From Osmia lignaria lignaria (lineage: Eukaryota > Arthropoda > Insecta > Hymenoptera > Megachilidae): a stretch of 64,000 nucleotides of DNA. Location of the stretch: contig NW_027478160.1 of the NCBI RefSeq assembly GCF_051020975.1, forward strand, positions 2,936,001-3,000,000. The letters are read 5' to 3'. Both the position numbers and the translations under genes were made by a program. Positions 49,340 to 62,861 of this stretch are shown here, in pieces. The notes beneath the pieces are model-generated. The model did not search any database and had not been told where the DNA came from. It saw only the letters and a program-made list of their open reading frames with translations. How positions within the stretch are numbered: position 1 is the stretch's first letter; every line of letters begins with the position of its first letter.

Positions 49340-52300
49340 TCAGATGCGTAGTTCTCGAGATATATCAAGATATTTAAAAGTTCCGAAGCCGCACCAACAT
49401 AATAGAGATACAGAAACACCGTGGCCCCTTTCTTTGAGATAACTCTGCACTAGTGCGAGCCGCAAATGCCACTTCCAGCTTAGCTGTGCAGAAGAAGAAC
49501 AACAAGAAGAAGAAATATCTCGAAATATGTCCGTCAGGCCCCTTCCCTTGAGATAAATATGCAAATATCTCGGAAACGAAGCGAGCTATGGCAAAATGTT
49601 AAGAGACCTTTTTTGTAGAGAATTAAGTTTCCTACTTTTTATGTTCTATGATATTTTTTGATCAGATGCGTAGTTCTCGAGATATATCAAGATATTTAAA
49701 AGTTCCGAAGCCGCACCAACATAATAGAGATACAGAAACACCGTGGCCCCTTTCTTTGAGATAACTCTGCACTATTGCGAGCTGGAAATGCCACTTCCAG
49801 TTTAGCTGTGCAGAAGAAGAACAACAAGAAGAAGAAATATCTCGAAATATGTCCGTTAGGCCCCTTCCCTTGAGATAAATCTGCAAATATCTCGGAAACG
49901 AAGCGAGCTATGGCAAAATCTTAAGAGACCTTTTTTGTAGAGAATTAAGTTTGCTACTTTTTATGTTCTATGATATTTTTTGATCAGAAGCGTAGTTTTC
50001 GAGATATATCGAGATATTTAAAAGTTCCGAAGCCGCACCAACATAATAGAGATACAGAAACACCGTGGCCCCTTTCTTTGAGATAACTCTGCACTAGTGC
50101 GAGCCGCAAATGCCACTTCCAGCTTAGCTGTGCAGAAGAAGAACAACAAGAAGAAGAAATATCTCGAAATATGTCCGTCAGGCCCCTTCCCTTGAGATAA
50201 ATATGCAAATATCTCGGAAACGAAGCGAGCTATGGCAAAATGTTAAGAGACCTTTTTTGTAGAGAATTAAGTTTCCTACTTTTTATGTTCTATGATATTT
50301 TTTGATCAGATGCGTAGTTCTCTAGATATATCAAGATATTTAAAAGTTCCGAAGCCGCACCAACATAATAGAGATACAGAAACACCGTGGCCCCTTTCTT
50401 TGAGATAACTCTGCACTATTGCGAGCTGCAAATGCCACTTCCAGCTTAGCTGTGCAGAGGAAGAACAACAAGAAGAAGAAATATCTCGAAATATGTCCGT
50501 CAGGCCAGTTCCTTTGAGCTGAATCTGCAAATATCTCGGAAGCGAAGCGAGCTATGGCAAAATGTTAAGAGACGTTTTTTGTAGAGAATTATGTTTCCTA
50601 CAATTTATGTTCTATGATATTTTTTGATCAGAAGCGTAGTTTTCGAGATATATCGAGATATTTAAAAGTTCCGAAGACGCACCAACATAATAGAGATACA
50701 GAAACACCGTGGCCCCTTTCTTTGAGATAACTGTGCACTAGTGCGAGCCGCAAATGCAACTTCCGGCTTAGCTGTGCAGAAGAAGAGCAACAAGAAGAAG
50801 AAATATCTCGAAATATGTCCGTCAGGCCCCTTCCCTTGAGATAAATCTGCAAATGTCTCGGAAACGAAGCGAGCTATGGCAAAATGTTAAGAGACCTTTT
50901 TTGTAGAGAATTAAGTTTCCTACTTTTTATGTTCTATGATATTTTTTGATCAGATGCGTAGTTCTCGAGATATATCAAGATATTTAAAAGTTCCGAAGCC
51001 GCACCAACATAATAGAGATACAGAAACACCGTGGCCCCTTTCTTTGAGATAACTCTGCACTATTGCGAGCTGCAAATGCCACTTCCAGCTTAGCTGTGCA
51101 GAGGAAGAACAACAAGAAGAAGAAATATCTCGAAATATGTCCGTCAGGCCAGTTCCTTTGAGCTGAATCGGCAAATATCTCGGAAACGAAGCGATCTATG
51201 GCAAAATGTTAAGAGACGTTTTTTGTAGAGAATTATGTTTCCTACAATTTATGTTCTATGATATTTTTTGATCAGAAGCGTAGTTTTCGAGATATATCGA
51301 GATATTTAAAAGTTCCGAAGCCGCACCAACATAATAGGGATACAGAAACACCGTGGCCCCTTTCTTTGAGATAACTCTGCACTAGTGCGAGCCGCAAATG
51401 CCACTTCCAGCTTAGCTGTGCAGAAGAAGAACAACAAGAAGAAGACATATCTCGAAATATGTCCGTCAGGCCCCTTCCCTTGTGATAAATCTGCAAATAT
51501 CTCGGAAACGAAGCGAGCTATGGCAAAATGTTAAGAGACCTTTTTTGTAGAGAATTATGTTTCCTACAATTTATGTTCTATGATATTTTTTGATCAGATG
51601 CGTAGTTCTCGAGATATATCAAGATATTTAAAAGTTCCGAAGCCACACCAACATAATAGAGATACAGAAACACCGTGGCCCCTTTCTTTGAGATAACTCT
51701 GCACTATTGCGAGCTGTAAATGCCACTTCCAGCTTAGCTGTGCAGAAGAAGAACAACAAGAAGAAGAAATATCTCGAAATATGTCCGTCAGGCCCCTTCC
51801 CTTGAGATAATTCTGCAAATATCTCGGAAACGAAACGAGCTATGGCAAAATGTTAAGAGACCTTTTTTGTAGAGAATTAAGTTTCCTACTTTTTATGTTC
51901 GATGATATTTTTTGATCAGATGCGTAGTTCTCGAGATATATCAAGATATTTAAAAGTTCCGAAACCGCACCAACATAATAGAGATACAGAAAAACCGTGG
52001 CCCCTTTCTTTGAGATAACTCTGCACTATTGCGAGCTGGAAATGCCACTTCCAGTTTAGCTGTGCAGAAGAAGAACAACAAGAAGAAGAAATATCTCGAA
52101 ATATATCCGTCAGGACCCTTCCCTTGAGATAAATCTGCAAATATCTCGGAAACGAAGCGAGCTATTGCAAAACGTTAAGAGACCTTTTTTGTAGAGAATT
52201 AAGTTTCCTACTTTTTATATTGTATGATATTTTTTATCAGAAGCGTATTTTTCGAGATATATCGAGATATTTAAAAGTTCCGAAGCCGCACCACCATAAT

Positions 52301-53201
52301 AGAGATACAGAAACACCGTGGCCCCTTTCTTTGAGATAACTCTGCACTAGTGCGAGCCGCAAATGCCACTTCCAGCTTAGCTGTGCAGAAGAAGAACAAC
52401 AAGAAGAAGACATATCTCGAAATATGTCCGTCAGGCCCCTTCCCTTGTGATAAATCTGCAAATATCTCGGAAACGAAGCGAGCTATGGCAAAATGTTAAG
52501 AGACCTTTTTTGTAGAGAATTATGTTTCCTACAATTTATGTTCTATGATATTTTTTGATCAGATGCGTAGTTCTCGAGATATATCAAGATATTTAAAAGT
52601 TCCGAAGCCACACCAACATAATAGAGATACAGAAACACCGTGGCCCCTTTCTTTGAGATAACTCTGCACTATTGCGAGCTGTAAATGCCACTTCCAGCTT
52701 AGCTGTGCAGAAGAAGAACAACAAGAAGAAGAAATATCTCGAAATATGTCCGTCAGGCCCCTTCCCTTGAGATAATTCTGCAAATATCTCGGAAACGAAA
52801 CGAGCTATGGCAAAATGTTAAGAGACCTTTTTTGTAGAGAATTAAGTTTCCTACTTTTTATGTTCGATGATATTTTTTGATCAGATGCGTAGTTCTCGAG
52901 ATATATCAAGATATTTAAAAGTTCCGAAACCGCACCAACATAATAGAGATACAGAAACACCGTGGCCCCTTTCTTTGAGATAACTCTGCACTATTGCGAG
53001 CTGGAAATGCCACTTCCAGTTTAGCTGTGCAGAAGAAGAACAACAAGAAGAAGAAATATCTCGAAATATATCCGTCAGGACCCTTCCCTTGAGATAAATC
53101 TGCAAATATCTCGGAAACGAAGCGAGCTATTGCAAAACGTTAAGAGACCTTTTTTGTAGAGAATTAAGTTTCCTACTTTTTATATTGTATGATATTTTTT
53201 A
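49340..53201. repeat. 8-monomer family with local 3-monomer duplication
   Basis: Monomers 49340-51593 repeat 1371-3624 almost exactly in order. Then 51272-51594-51916 (GACATATCTCG; GATAATTCTGC; ATATATCCGTCAGGACCC) is followed by 52237-52559-52881 of the same three types. The second and third members are 965 bases apart because one intervening monomer is 321. The 51916 monomer has GAAAAACCGTGG, not shared by 52881. Confidence 0.82.
52230..52240 (+). other. One-base deletion at TGATCA, monomer 52237
   Basis: TTTTTTATCAG followed by AAGCGTATTTTTCGAG, a G-to-T change in the usual GCGTAGTT landmark that only this copy and 53202 share. Confidence 0.88.
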
Positions 53202-53205
53202 TCAG
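53195..53205 (+). other. One-base deletion at TGATCA, monomer 53202
   Basis: Deleted site with the same GCGTATTTTTCG change as 52237, 965 bases away, then a TTTGGGATAAC body as in 48696. Confidence 0.88.
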
Positions 53206-54489
53206 AAGCGTATTTTTCGAGATATATCGAGATATTTAAAAGTTCCGAAGCCGCACCAACATAATAGAGATACAGAAACACCGTGGCCCCTTTCTTTGGG
53301 ATAACTCTGCACTATTGCGAGCTGCAAATGCCACTTCCAGCTTAGCTGTGCAGAAGAAGAACAACAAGAAGAAGAAATATCTCGAAATATGTCCGTCAGG
53401 CCACTTCCCTTGAGATAAATCTGCAAATATCTCGGAAACGAAGCGAGCTATGGCAAAATGTTAAGAGACCTTTTTTGTAGAGAATTAAGTTTCCTACTTT
53501 TTATGTTTGATGATATTTTTTGATCAGATGCGTAGTTCTCGAGATATATCAAGATATTTAAAAGTTCCGAAGCTGCACCAACATAATAGAGGTACAGAAA
53601 CACCGTGGCCTCTTTCTTTGAGATAACTCTGCACTATTGCGAGCTGCAAATGCCACTTCGAGCTTAGCTGTGCAGAAGAAGAACAACAAGAAGAAGAAAT
53701 ATCTCGAAATATGTCCGTCAGACCCCTTCCCTTGAGATGAATCTGCAAATATCTCGGAAACGAAGCGAGCTATGGCAAAATGTTAAGAGACCTTTTTTGT
53801 AGAGAATTAAGTTTCCTACTTTTTATGTTCTATGATATTTTTTGATCAGATGCGTAGTTCTCGAGATATATCAAGATATTTAAAAGTTCCGAAGCCGCAC
53901 CAACATAATAGAGATACAGAAACACCGTGGCCCCTTTCTTTGGGATAACTCTGCACTATTGCGAGCTGCAAATGCCACTTCCAGCTTAGCTGTGCAGAAG
54001 AAGAACAACAAGAAGAAGAAATATCTCGAAATATGTCCGTCAGGCCACTTCCCTTGAGATAAATCTGCAAATATCTCGGAAACGAAGCGAGCTATGGCAA
54101 AATGTTAAGAGACCTTTTTTGTAGAGAATTAAGTTTCCTACTTTTTATGTTTGATGATATTTTTTGATCAGATGCGTAGTTCTCGAGATATATCAAGATA
54201 TTTAAAAGTTCCGAAGCTGCACCAACATAATAGAGGTACAGAAACACCGTGGCCTCTTTCTTTGAGATAACTCTGCACTATTGCGAGCTGCAAATGCCAC
54301 TTCGAGCTTAGCTGTGCAGAAGAAGAACAACAAGAAGAAGAAATATCTCGAAATATGTCCGTCAGACCCCTTCCCTTGAGATGAATCTGCAAATATCTCG
54401 GAAACGAAGCGAGCTATGGCAAAATGTTAAGAGACCTTTTTTGTAGAGAATTAAGTTTCCTACTTTTTATGTTCTATGATATTTTTTGA
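53202..54489. repeat. 2-monomer tandem duplication (643-644 bp)
   Basis: The pair 53202-53524 is followed by 53846-54168. In each the first monomer has TTTGGGATAAC and GGCCACTTCCC. The second has GCTGCACC, AGAGGTACAG and CACTTCGAGC, preceded by TATGTTTGATG. The TATGTTTGATG flank is otherwise TATGTTCGATG in the window, so the two copies are recent sisters. The heads of 53202 and 53846 differ (B with deletion versus A). Confidence 0.85.
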
Positions 54490-57065
54490 TCAGATGCGTA
54501 GTTCTCGAGATATATCAAGATATTTAAAAGTTCCGAAGCCGCACCAACATAATAGAGATACAGAAACACCGTGGCCCCTTTCTTTGAGATAACTCTGCAC
54601 TAGTGCGAGCCGCAAATGCCACTTCCAGCTTAGCTGTGCAGAAGAAGAACAACAAGAAGAAGAAATATCTCGAAATATGTCCGTCAGGCCCCTTCCCTTG
54701 AGATAAATATGCAAATATCTCGGAAACGAAGCGAGCTATGGCAAAATGTTAAGAGACCTTTTTTGTAGAGAATTAAGTTTCCTACTTTTTATGTTCTATG
54801 ATATTTTTTGATCAGATGCGTAGTTCTCGAGATATATCAAGATATTTAAAAGTTCCGAAGCCGCACCAACATAATAGAGATACAGAAACACCGTGGCCCC
54901 TTTCTTTGAGATAACTCTGCACTATTGCGAGCTGGAAATGCCACTTCCAGTTTAGCTGTGCAGAAGAAGAACAACAAGAAGAAGAAATATCTCGAAATAT
55001 GTCCGTTAGGCCCCTTCCCTTGAGATAAATCTGCAAATATCTCGGAAACGAAGCGAGCTATGGCAAAATCTTAAGAGACCTTTTTTGTAGAGAATTAAGT
55101 TTGCTACTTTTTATGTTCTATGATATTTTTTGATCAGAAGCGTAGTTTTCGAGATATATCGAGATATTTAAAAGTTCCGAAGCCGCACCAACATAATAGA
55201 GATACAGAAACACCGTGGCCCCTTTCTTTGAGATAACTCTGCACTAGTGCGAGCCGCAAATGCCACTTCCAGCTTAGCTGTGCAGAAGAAGAACAACAAG
55301 AAGAAGAAATATCTCGAAATATGTCCGTCAGGCCCCTTCCCTTGAGATAAATATGCAAATATCTCGGAAACGAAGCGAGCTATGGCAAAATGTTAAGAGA
55401 CCTTTTTTGTAGAGAATTAAGTTTCCTACTTTTTATGTTCTATGATATTTTTTGATCAGATGCGTAGTTCTCTAGATATATCAAGATATTTAAAAGTTCC
55501 GAAGCCGCACCAACATAATAGAGATACAGAAACACCGTGGCCCCTTTCTTTGAGATAACTCTGCACTATTGCGAGCTGCAAATGCCACTTCCAGCTTAGC
55601 TGTGCAGAAGAAGAACAACAAGAAGAAGAAATATCTCGAAATATGTCCGTCAGGCCCCTTCCCTTGAGATAATTCTGCAAATATCTCGGAAACGAAACGA
55701 GCTATGGCAAAATGTTAAGAGACCTTTTTTGTAGAGAATTAAGTTTCCTACTTTTTATGTTCGATGATATTTTTTGATCAGATGCGTAGTTCTCGAGATA
55801 TATCAAGATATTTAAAAGTTCCGAAACCGCACCAACATAATAGAGATACAGAAACACCGTGGCCCCTTTCTTTGAGATAACTCTGCACTATTGCGAGCTG
55901 GAAATGCCACTTCCAGTTTAGCTGTGCAGAAGAAGAACAACAAGAAGAAGAAATATCTCGAAATATGTCCGTCAGGCCACTTCCCTTGAGATAAATCTGC
56001 AAATATCTCGGAAACGAAGCGAGCTATGGCAAAATGTTAAGAGACCTTTTTTGTAGAGAATTAAGTTTCCTACTTTTTATGTTCGATGATATTTTTTGAT
56101 CAGATGCGTAGTTCTCGAGATATATCAAGATATTTAAAAGTTCCGAAGCTGCACCAACATAATAGAGGTACAGAAACACCGTGGCCTCTTTCTTTGAGAT
56201 AACTCTGCACTATTGCGAGCTGCAAATGCCACTTCGAGCTTAGCTGTGCAGAAGAAGAACAACAAGAAGAAGAAATATCTCGAAATATGTCCGTCAGACC
56301 CCTTCCCTTGAGATGAATCTGCAAATATCTCGGAAACGAAGCGAGCTATGGCAAAATGTTAAGAGACCTTTTTTGTAGAGAATTAAGTTTCCTACTTTTT
56401 ATGTTCTATGATATTTTTTGATCAGATGCGTAGTTCTCGAGATATATCAAGATATTTAAAAGTTCCGAAGCCGCACCAACATAATAGAGATACAGAAACA
56501 CCGTGGCCCCTTTCTTTGAGATAACTCTGCACTATTGCGAGCTGGAAATGCCACTTCCAGTTTAGCTGTGCAGAAGAAGAACAACAAGAAGAAGAAATAT
56601 CTCGAAATATGTCCGTTAGGCCCCTTCCCTTGAGATAAATCTGCAAATATCTCGGAAACGAAGCGAGCTATGGCAAAATCTTAAGAGACCTTTTTTGTAG
56701 AGAATTACGTTTGCTACTTTTTATGTTCTATGATATTTTTTGATCAGAAGCGTAGTTTTCGAGATATATCGAGATATTTAAAAGTTCCGAAGCCGCACCA
56801 ACATAATAGAGATACAGAAACACCGTGGCCCCTTTCTTTGAGATAACTCTGCACTAGTGCGAGCCGCAAATGCCACTTCCAGCTTAGCTGTGCAGAAGAA
56901 GAACAACAAGAAGAAGAAATATCTCGAAATATGTCCGTCAGGCCCCTTCCCTTGAGATAAATCTGCAAATGTCTCGGAAACGAAGCGAGCTATGGCAAAA
57001 TGTTAAGAGACCTTTTTTGTAGAGAATTAAGTTTCCTACTTTTTATGTTCTATGATATTTTTTGA
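54490..57065. repeat. 8-monomer family, mosaic copy
   Basis: Monomers 54490, 54812 and 55134 repeat 49340, 49662 and 49984 at 5,150 bases (16 monomers). The 55456 copy begins with the CTCTAGA head of 50306 but ends with the GATAATTCTGC tail of 51594. The CCGTTAGG / AAATCTTAAG monomer appears at both 54812 and 56422, 1,610 bases (5 monomers) apart. Confidence 0.82.
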
Positions 57066-59963
57066 TCAGATGCGTAGTTCTCGAGATATATCAAGATATT
57101 TAAAAGTTCCGAAGCCGCACCAACATAATAGAGATACAGAAACACCGTGGCCCCTTTCTTTGAGATAACTCTGCACTATTGCGAGCTGCAAATGCCACTT
57201 CCAGCTTAGCTGTGCGGAGGAAGAACAACAAGAAGAAGAAATATCTCGAAATATGTCCGTCAGGCCAGTTCCTTTGAGCTGAATCGGCAAATATCTCGGA
57301 AACGAAGCGATCTATGGCAAAATGTTAAGAGACGTTTTTTGTAGAGAATTATGTTTCCCACAATTTATGTTCTATGATATTTTTTGATCAGAAGCGTAGT
57401 TTTCGAGATATATCGAGATATTTAAAAGTTCCGAAGCCGCACCAACATAATAGGGATACAGAAACACCGTGGCCCCTTTCTTTGAGATAACTCTGCACTA
57501 GTGCGAGCCGCAAATGCCACTTCCAGCTTAGCTGTGCAGAAGAAGAACAACAAGAAGAAGACATATCTCGAAATATGTCCGTCAGGCCCCTTCCCTTGTG
57601 ATAAATCTGCAAATATCTCGGAAACGAAGCGAGCTATGGCAAAATGTTAAGAGACCTTTTTTGTAGAGAATTATGTTTCCTACAATTTATGTTCTATGAT
57701 ATTTTTTGATCAGATGCGTAGTTCTCGAGATATATCAAGATATTTAAAAGTTCCGAAGCCACACCAACATAATAGAGATACAGAAACACCGTGGCCCCTT
57801 TCTTTGAGATAACTCTGCACTATTGCGAGCTGTAAATGCCACTTCCAGCTTAGCTGTGCAGAAGAAGAACAACAAGAAGAAGAAATATCTCGAAATATGT
57901 CCGTCAGGCCCCTTCCCTTGAGATAAATCTGCAAATATCTCGGAAACGAAACGAGCTATGGCAAAATGTTAAGAGACCTTTTTTGTAGAGAATTAAGTTT
58001 CCTACTTTTTATGTTCTATGATATTTTTTGATCAGAAGCGTAGTTTTCGAGATATATCGAGATATTTAAAAGTTCCGAAGCCGCACCAACATAATAGAGA
58101 TACAGAAACACCGTGGCCCCTTTCTTTGAGATAACTCTGCACTAGTGCGAGCTGCAAATGCCACTTCCAGCTTAGCTGTGCAGAAGAAGAACAACAAGAA
58201 GAAGAAATATCTCGAAATATGTCCGTCAGGCCCCTTCCCTTGAGATAAATATGCAAATATCTCGGAAACGAAGCGAGCTATGGCAAAATGTTAAGAGACC
58301 TTTTTTGTAGAGAATTAAGTTTCCTACTTTTTATGTTCTATGATATTTTTTGATCAGATGCGTAGTTCTCGAGATATATCAAGATATTTAAAAGTTCCGA
58401 AGCCGCACCAACATAATAGAGATACAGAAACACCGTGGCCCCTTTCATTGAGATAACTCTGCACTATTGCGAGCTGGAAATGCCACTTCCAGTTTAGCTG
58501 TGCAGAAGAAGAACAACAAGAAGAAGAAATATCTCGAAATATGTCCGTTAGGCCCCTTCCCTTGAGATAAATCTGCAAATATCTCGGAAACGAAGCGAGC
58601 TATGGCAAAATGTTAAGAGACCTTTTTTGTAGAGAATTAAGTTTCCTACTTTTTATCTTCTATGATATTTTTTGATCAGATGCGTAGTTCTCGAGATATA
58701 TCAAGATATTTAAAAGTGCCGAAGCCGCACCAACATAATACAGATACAGAAACACCGTGGCCCCTTTCTTTGGGATAACTCTGCACTATTGCGAGCTGCA
58801 AATGCCACTTCCAGCTTAGCTGTGCAGAAGAAGAACAACAAGAAGAAGAAATATCTCGAAATATGTCCGTCAGGCCACTTCCCTTGAGATAAATCTGCAA
58901 ATATCTCGGAAACGAAGCGAGCTATGGCAAAATGTTAAGAGACCTTTTTTGTAGAGAATTAAGTTTCCTACTTTTTATGTTCGATGATATTTTTTGATCA
59001 GATGCGTAGTTCTCGAGATATATCAAGATATTTAAAAGTTCCGAAGCTGCACCAACATAATAGAGGTACAGAAACACCGTGGCCTCTTTCTTTGAGATAA
59101 CTCTGCACTATTGGGAGCTGCAAATGCCGCTTCGAGCTTAGCTGTGCAGAAGAAGAACAACAAGAAGAAGAAATATCTCGAAATATGTCCGTTAGGCCCC
59201 TTCCCTTGAGATAAATCTGCAAATATCTCGGAAACGAAGCTAGCTATGGCAAAATGTTAAGAGACCTTTTTTGTAGAGAATTATGTTTCCTACAATTTAT
59301 GTTCTATGATATTTTTTGATCAGAAGCGTAGTTTTCGAGATATATCGAGATATTTAAAAGTTCCGAAGCCGCACCAACATAATAGAGATACAGAAACACG
59401 GTGGCCCCTTTCTTTGAGATAACTCTGCACTATTGCGAGCTGGAAATGCCACTTCCAGTTTAGCTGTGCAGAAGAAGAACAACAAGAAGAAGAAATATCT
59501 CGAAATATGTCCGTTAGGCCCCTTCCCTTGAGATAAATCTGCAAATATCTCGGAAACGAAGCGAGCTATGGCAAAATGTTAAGAGACCTTTTTTGTAGAG
59601 AATTAAGTTTCCTACTTTTTATGTTCTATGGTATTTTTTGATCAGAAGCGTAGTTGTCGAGATATATCGAGATATTTAAAAGTTCCGAAGCCGCACCAAC
59701 ATAATAGAGATACAGAAACACCGTGGCCCCTTTCTTTGAGATAACTCTGCACTAGTGCGAGCCGCAAATGCCACTTCCAGCTTAGCTGTGCAGAAGAAGA
59801 ACAACAAGAAGAAGAAATATCTCGAAATATGTCCGTCAGGCCCCTTCCCTTGAGATAAATATGCAAATATCTCGGAAACGAAGCGAGCTATGGCAAAATG
59901 TTAAGAGACCTTTTTTGTAGAGAATTAAGTTTCCTACCTTTTATGTTCTATGACATTTTTCGA
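57066..59963. repeat. Shortened copy of 5,556-9,097
   Basis: Nine monomers here correspond to eleven at 5556-9097. Shared markers in order are GAATCGGCAAAT, GACATATCTCG, AGCCACACC, ATATGCAAAT, TTTCATTGAG, AGTGCCGAAG with ATACAGATAC, TTGGGAGC with GCCGCTTCGAGC, CACGGTGG, and CTATGGTATT with GTAGTTGTCGAG. The 58354 monomer joins the TTTCATTGAG start of 6844 to the GGAAATG / CCGTTAGG body of 7166, and nothing corresponding to a separate 7488 follows. Confidence 0.84.
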
Positions 59964-62861
59964 TCAGATGCGTAGTTCTCGAGATATATCAAGATATTTA
60001 AAAGTTCCGAAGCCGCACCAACATAATAGAGATACAGAAACACCGTGGCCCCTTTCTTTGAGATAACTCTGCACTATTGCGAGCTGCAAATGCCACTTCC
60101 AGCTTAGCTGTGCAGAGGAAGAACAACAAGAAAAAGAAGTATCTCGAAATATGTCCGTCAGGCCCGTTCCTTTGAGCTGAATCTGCAAATATCTCGGAAA
60201 CGAAGCGAGCTATGGCAAAATGTTAAGAGACGTTTTTTGTAGAGAATTATGTTTCCTACAATTTATGTTCTATGATATTTTTCGATCAGAAGCGTAGTTT
60301 TCGAGATATATCGAGATATTTAAAAGTTCCGAAGCCGCACCAACATAATAGAGATACAGAAACACCGTGGCCCCTTTCTTTGAGATAACTCTGCACTAGT
60401 GCGAGCCGCAAATGCCACTTCCAGCTTAGCTGTGCAGAAGAAGAACAACAAGAAGAAGAAATATCTCGAAATATGTCCGACAGGCCCCTTCCCTTGAGAT
60501 AAATCTGCAAATATCTCGGAAACGAAGCGAGCTATGGCGAAATGTTAAGAGACCTTTTTTGTAGAGAATTAAGTTTCCTACTTTTTATCTTATATGATAT
60601 TTTTTGATCAGATGCGTAGTTCTCGAGATATATCAAGATATTTAATAGTGCCGAAGCCGCACCAACATAATACAGATACAGAAACACCGTGGCCCCTTTC
60701 TTTGAGATAACTCTGCACTAGTGCGAGCCGCAAATGCCACTTCCAGCTTAGCTGTGCAGAAGAAGAACAACAAGAGGAAGAAATATCTCGAAATATGTCC
60801 GTCAGGCCCCTTCCCTTGAGATAAATCTGCAAATATCTCGGAAACGAAGAGAGATATGGCAAAATGTTAAGAGACCTTTTTTGTAGAGAATTAAGTTTCC
60901 TACTTTTCATGTTCTATGATATTTTTTGATCAGATGCGTAGTTCTCGAGATATATCAAGATATTTAAAAGTTCCGAAACCGCACCAACATAATAGAGATA
61001 CACAAACACCGTGGACCCTTTCTTTGAGATAACTCTGCACTAGTGCGAGCCGCAAATGCCACTTCCAGCTTAGCTGTGCAGAAGAAGAACAACAAGAAGA
61101 AGAAATATCTCGAAATATGTCCGTCAGGCCCCTTCCCTTGAGATAAATATACAAATATCTCGGAAACGAAGCGAGCTATGGCAAAATGTTAAGAGACCTT
61201 TTTTGTAGAGAATTAAGTTTCCCACTTTTTATCTTCTATGATGTTTTCTGATTAGATGCGTAGTTCTCGAGATATATCAAGATATTTAAAAGTTCCGAAG
61301 CCGCACCAACATAATAGAGATACAGAAACACCGTGGCCCCTCTCTTTGAGATAACTCTGCACTATTGCGAGCTGCAAATGCCACTTCCAGCTTAGCTGTG
61401 CAGAAGAAGAACAACAAGAAGAAGAAATATCTCGAAATATGCCCGTCAGGCCAGTTCCTTTGAGCTGAATCTGCAAATATCTCGGAAACGAAGCGAGCTA
61501 TGGCAAAATGTTAAGAGACGTTTTTTGTAGGGAATTATGTTTCCTACAATTTATGTTCTATGATATTTTTTGATCAGAAGCGTAGTTTTCGAGATATATC
61601 GAGATACTTAAAAGTTCCGAAGCCGCACCAACATATTAGAGATACAGAAACACCGTGGCCCCTTTCTTTGAGATAACTGTGCACTAGTGCGAGCCGCAAA
61701 TGCCACTTCCAGCTTAGCTGTGCAGAAGAAGAACAACAAGAAGAAGAAACTTCTCGAAATATGTCCGTCAGGCCCCTTCCCTTGAGATAAATCTGCAAAT
61801 ATCTCGGAAACGAAGCGAGCTATGGCAAAATGTTAAGAGAGCTTTTTTGTAGAGAATTATGTTTCCTACTTTTTATGTTCTATGATATTTTTTGATCAGA
61901 CGCGTAGTTCTCGAGATATATCAAGATATTTAAAAGTTCCGAAGCCGCACCAACATAATAGAGATACAGAAACACCGTGGCCCCTTTCTTTGAGATAACT
62001 CTGCACTAGTGCGAGCCGCAAATGCCACTTCCAGCTGAGCTGTGCAGAAGAAGAACAACAAGAAGAAGAAATATCTCGAAATATGTCCGTCAGGCCCCCT
62101 CCCTTGAGATAAATCTGCAAATATCTCGGAAACGAAGAGAGCTATGGCAAAATGTTAAGAGACCTTTTTTGTAGAGAATTAAGTTTCCTACTTTTCATGT
62201 TCTATGATATTTTTTGATCAGATGCGTAGTTCTCGAGATATATTAAGATATTTAAAAGTTCCGAGGCCGCACCAACATAATAGAGATACACAAACACCGT
62301 GGACCCTTTCTTTGAGATAACTCTGCACTAGTGCGAGCCGCAAATGCCACTTCCAGCTTAGCTGTGCAGAAGAAGAACAACAAGAAGAAGAAATATCTCG
62401 AAATATGTCCGTCAGGCCCCTTCCCTTGAGATAAATATGCAAATATCTCGGAAACGAAGCGAGCTATGGCAAAATGTTAAGAGACCTTTTTTGTAGAGAA
62501 TTAAGTTTCCTACTTTTTATCTTGTATGATATTTTTTGATTAGATGCGTAGTTCTCGAGATATATCAAGATATTTAAAAGTTCCGAAGCCGCACCAACAT
62601 AATAGAGATACAGAAACACCGTGGCCCCTCTCTTTGAGATAACTCTGCACTATTGCGAGCTGCAAATGCCACTTCCAGCTTAGCTGTGCAGAAGAAGAAC
62701 AACAAGAAGAAGAAATATCTCGAAATATGTCCGTCAGGCCAGTTCCTTTGAGCTGAATCTGCAAATATCTCGGAAACGAAGCGAGCTATGGCAAAATGTT
62801 AAGAGACGTTTTTTGTAGAGAATTAAGTTTCCTACCTTTTATGTTCTATGACATTTTTTGA
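59964..62861. repeat. 12-monomer family, shortened right-hand copy (9 monomers, 2,898 bp)
   Basis: It starts with the AAAAAGAAGT marker monomer and keeps the order of 14250-17791, but the three monomers corresponding to 14894, 15216 and 15538 are reduced to one mosaic at 60608. Monomers 60930-62861 match 15860-17791 in order at offset 45,070, with a few private changes such as TTTCCCACTTTTT and GATGTTTTCTGATTAG near 61,220-61,255. Confidence 0.9.
60608..60929. repeat. Mosaic monomer at an HOR deletion junction
   Basis: The first part has the markers of monomer 9742: TTTAATAGTGCC, ATACAGATAC and AAGAGGAAG. The last part has those of monomer 15538: AAGAGAGATATGG and CTTTTCATG. The switch lies between about 60,780 and 60,847, where the two parents do not differ. 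It accounts for the loss of two monomers relative to 14250-17791. Confidence 0.85.
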
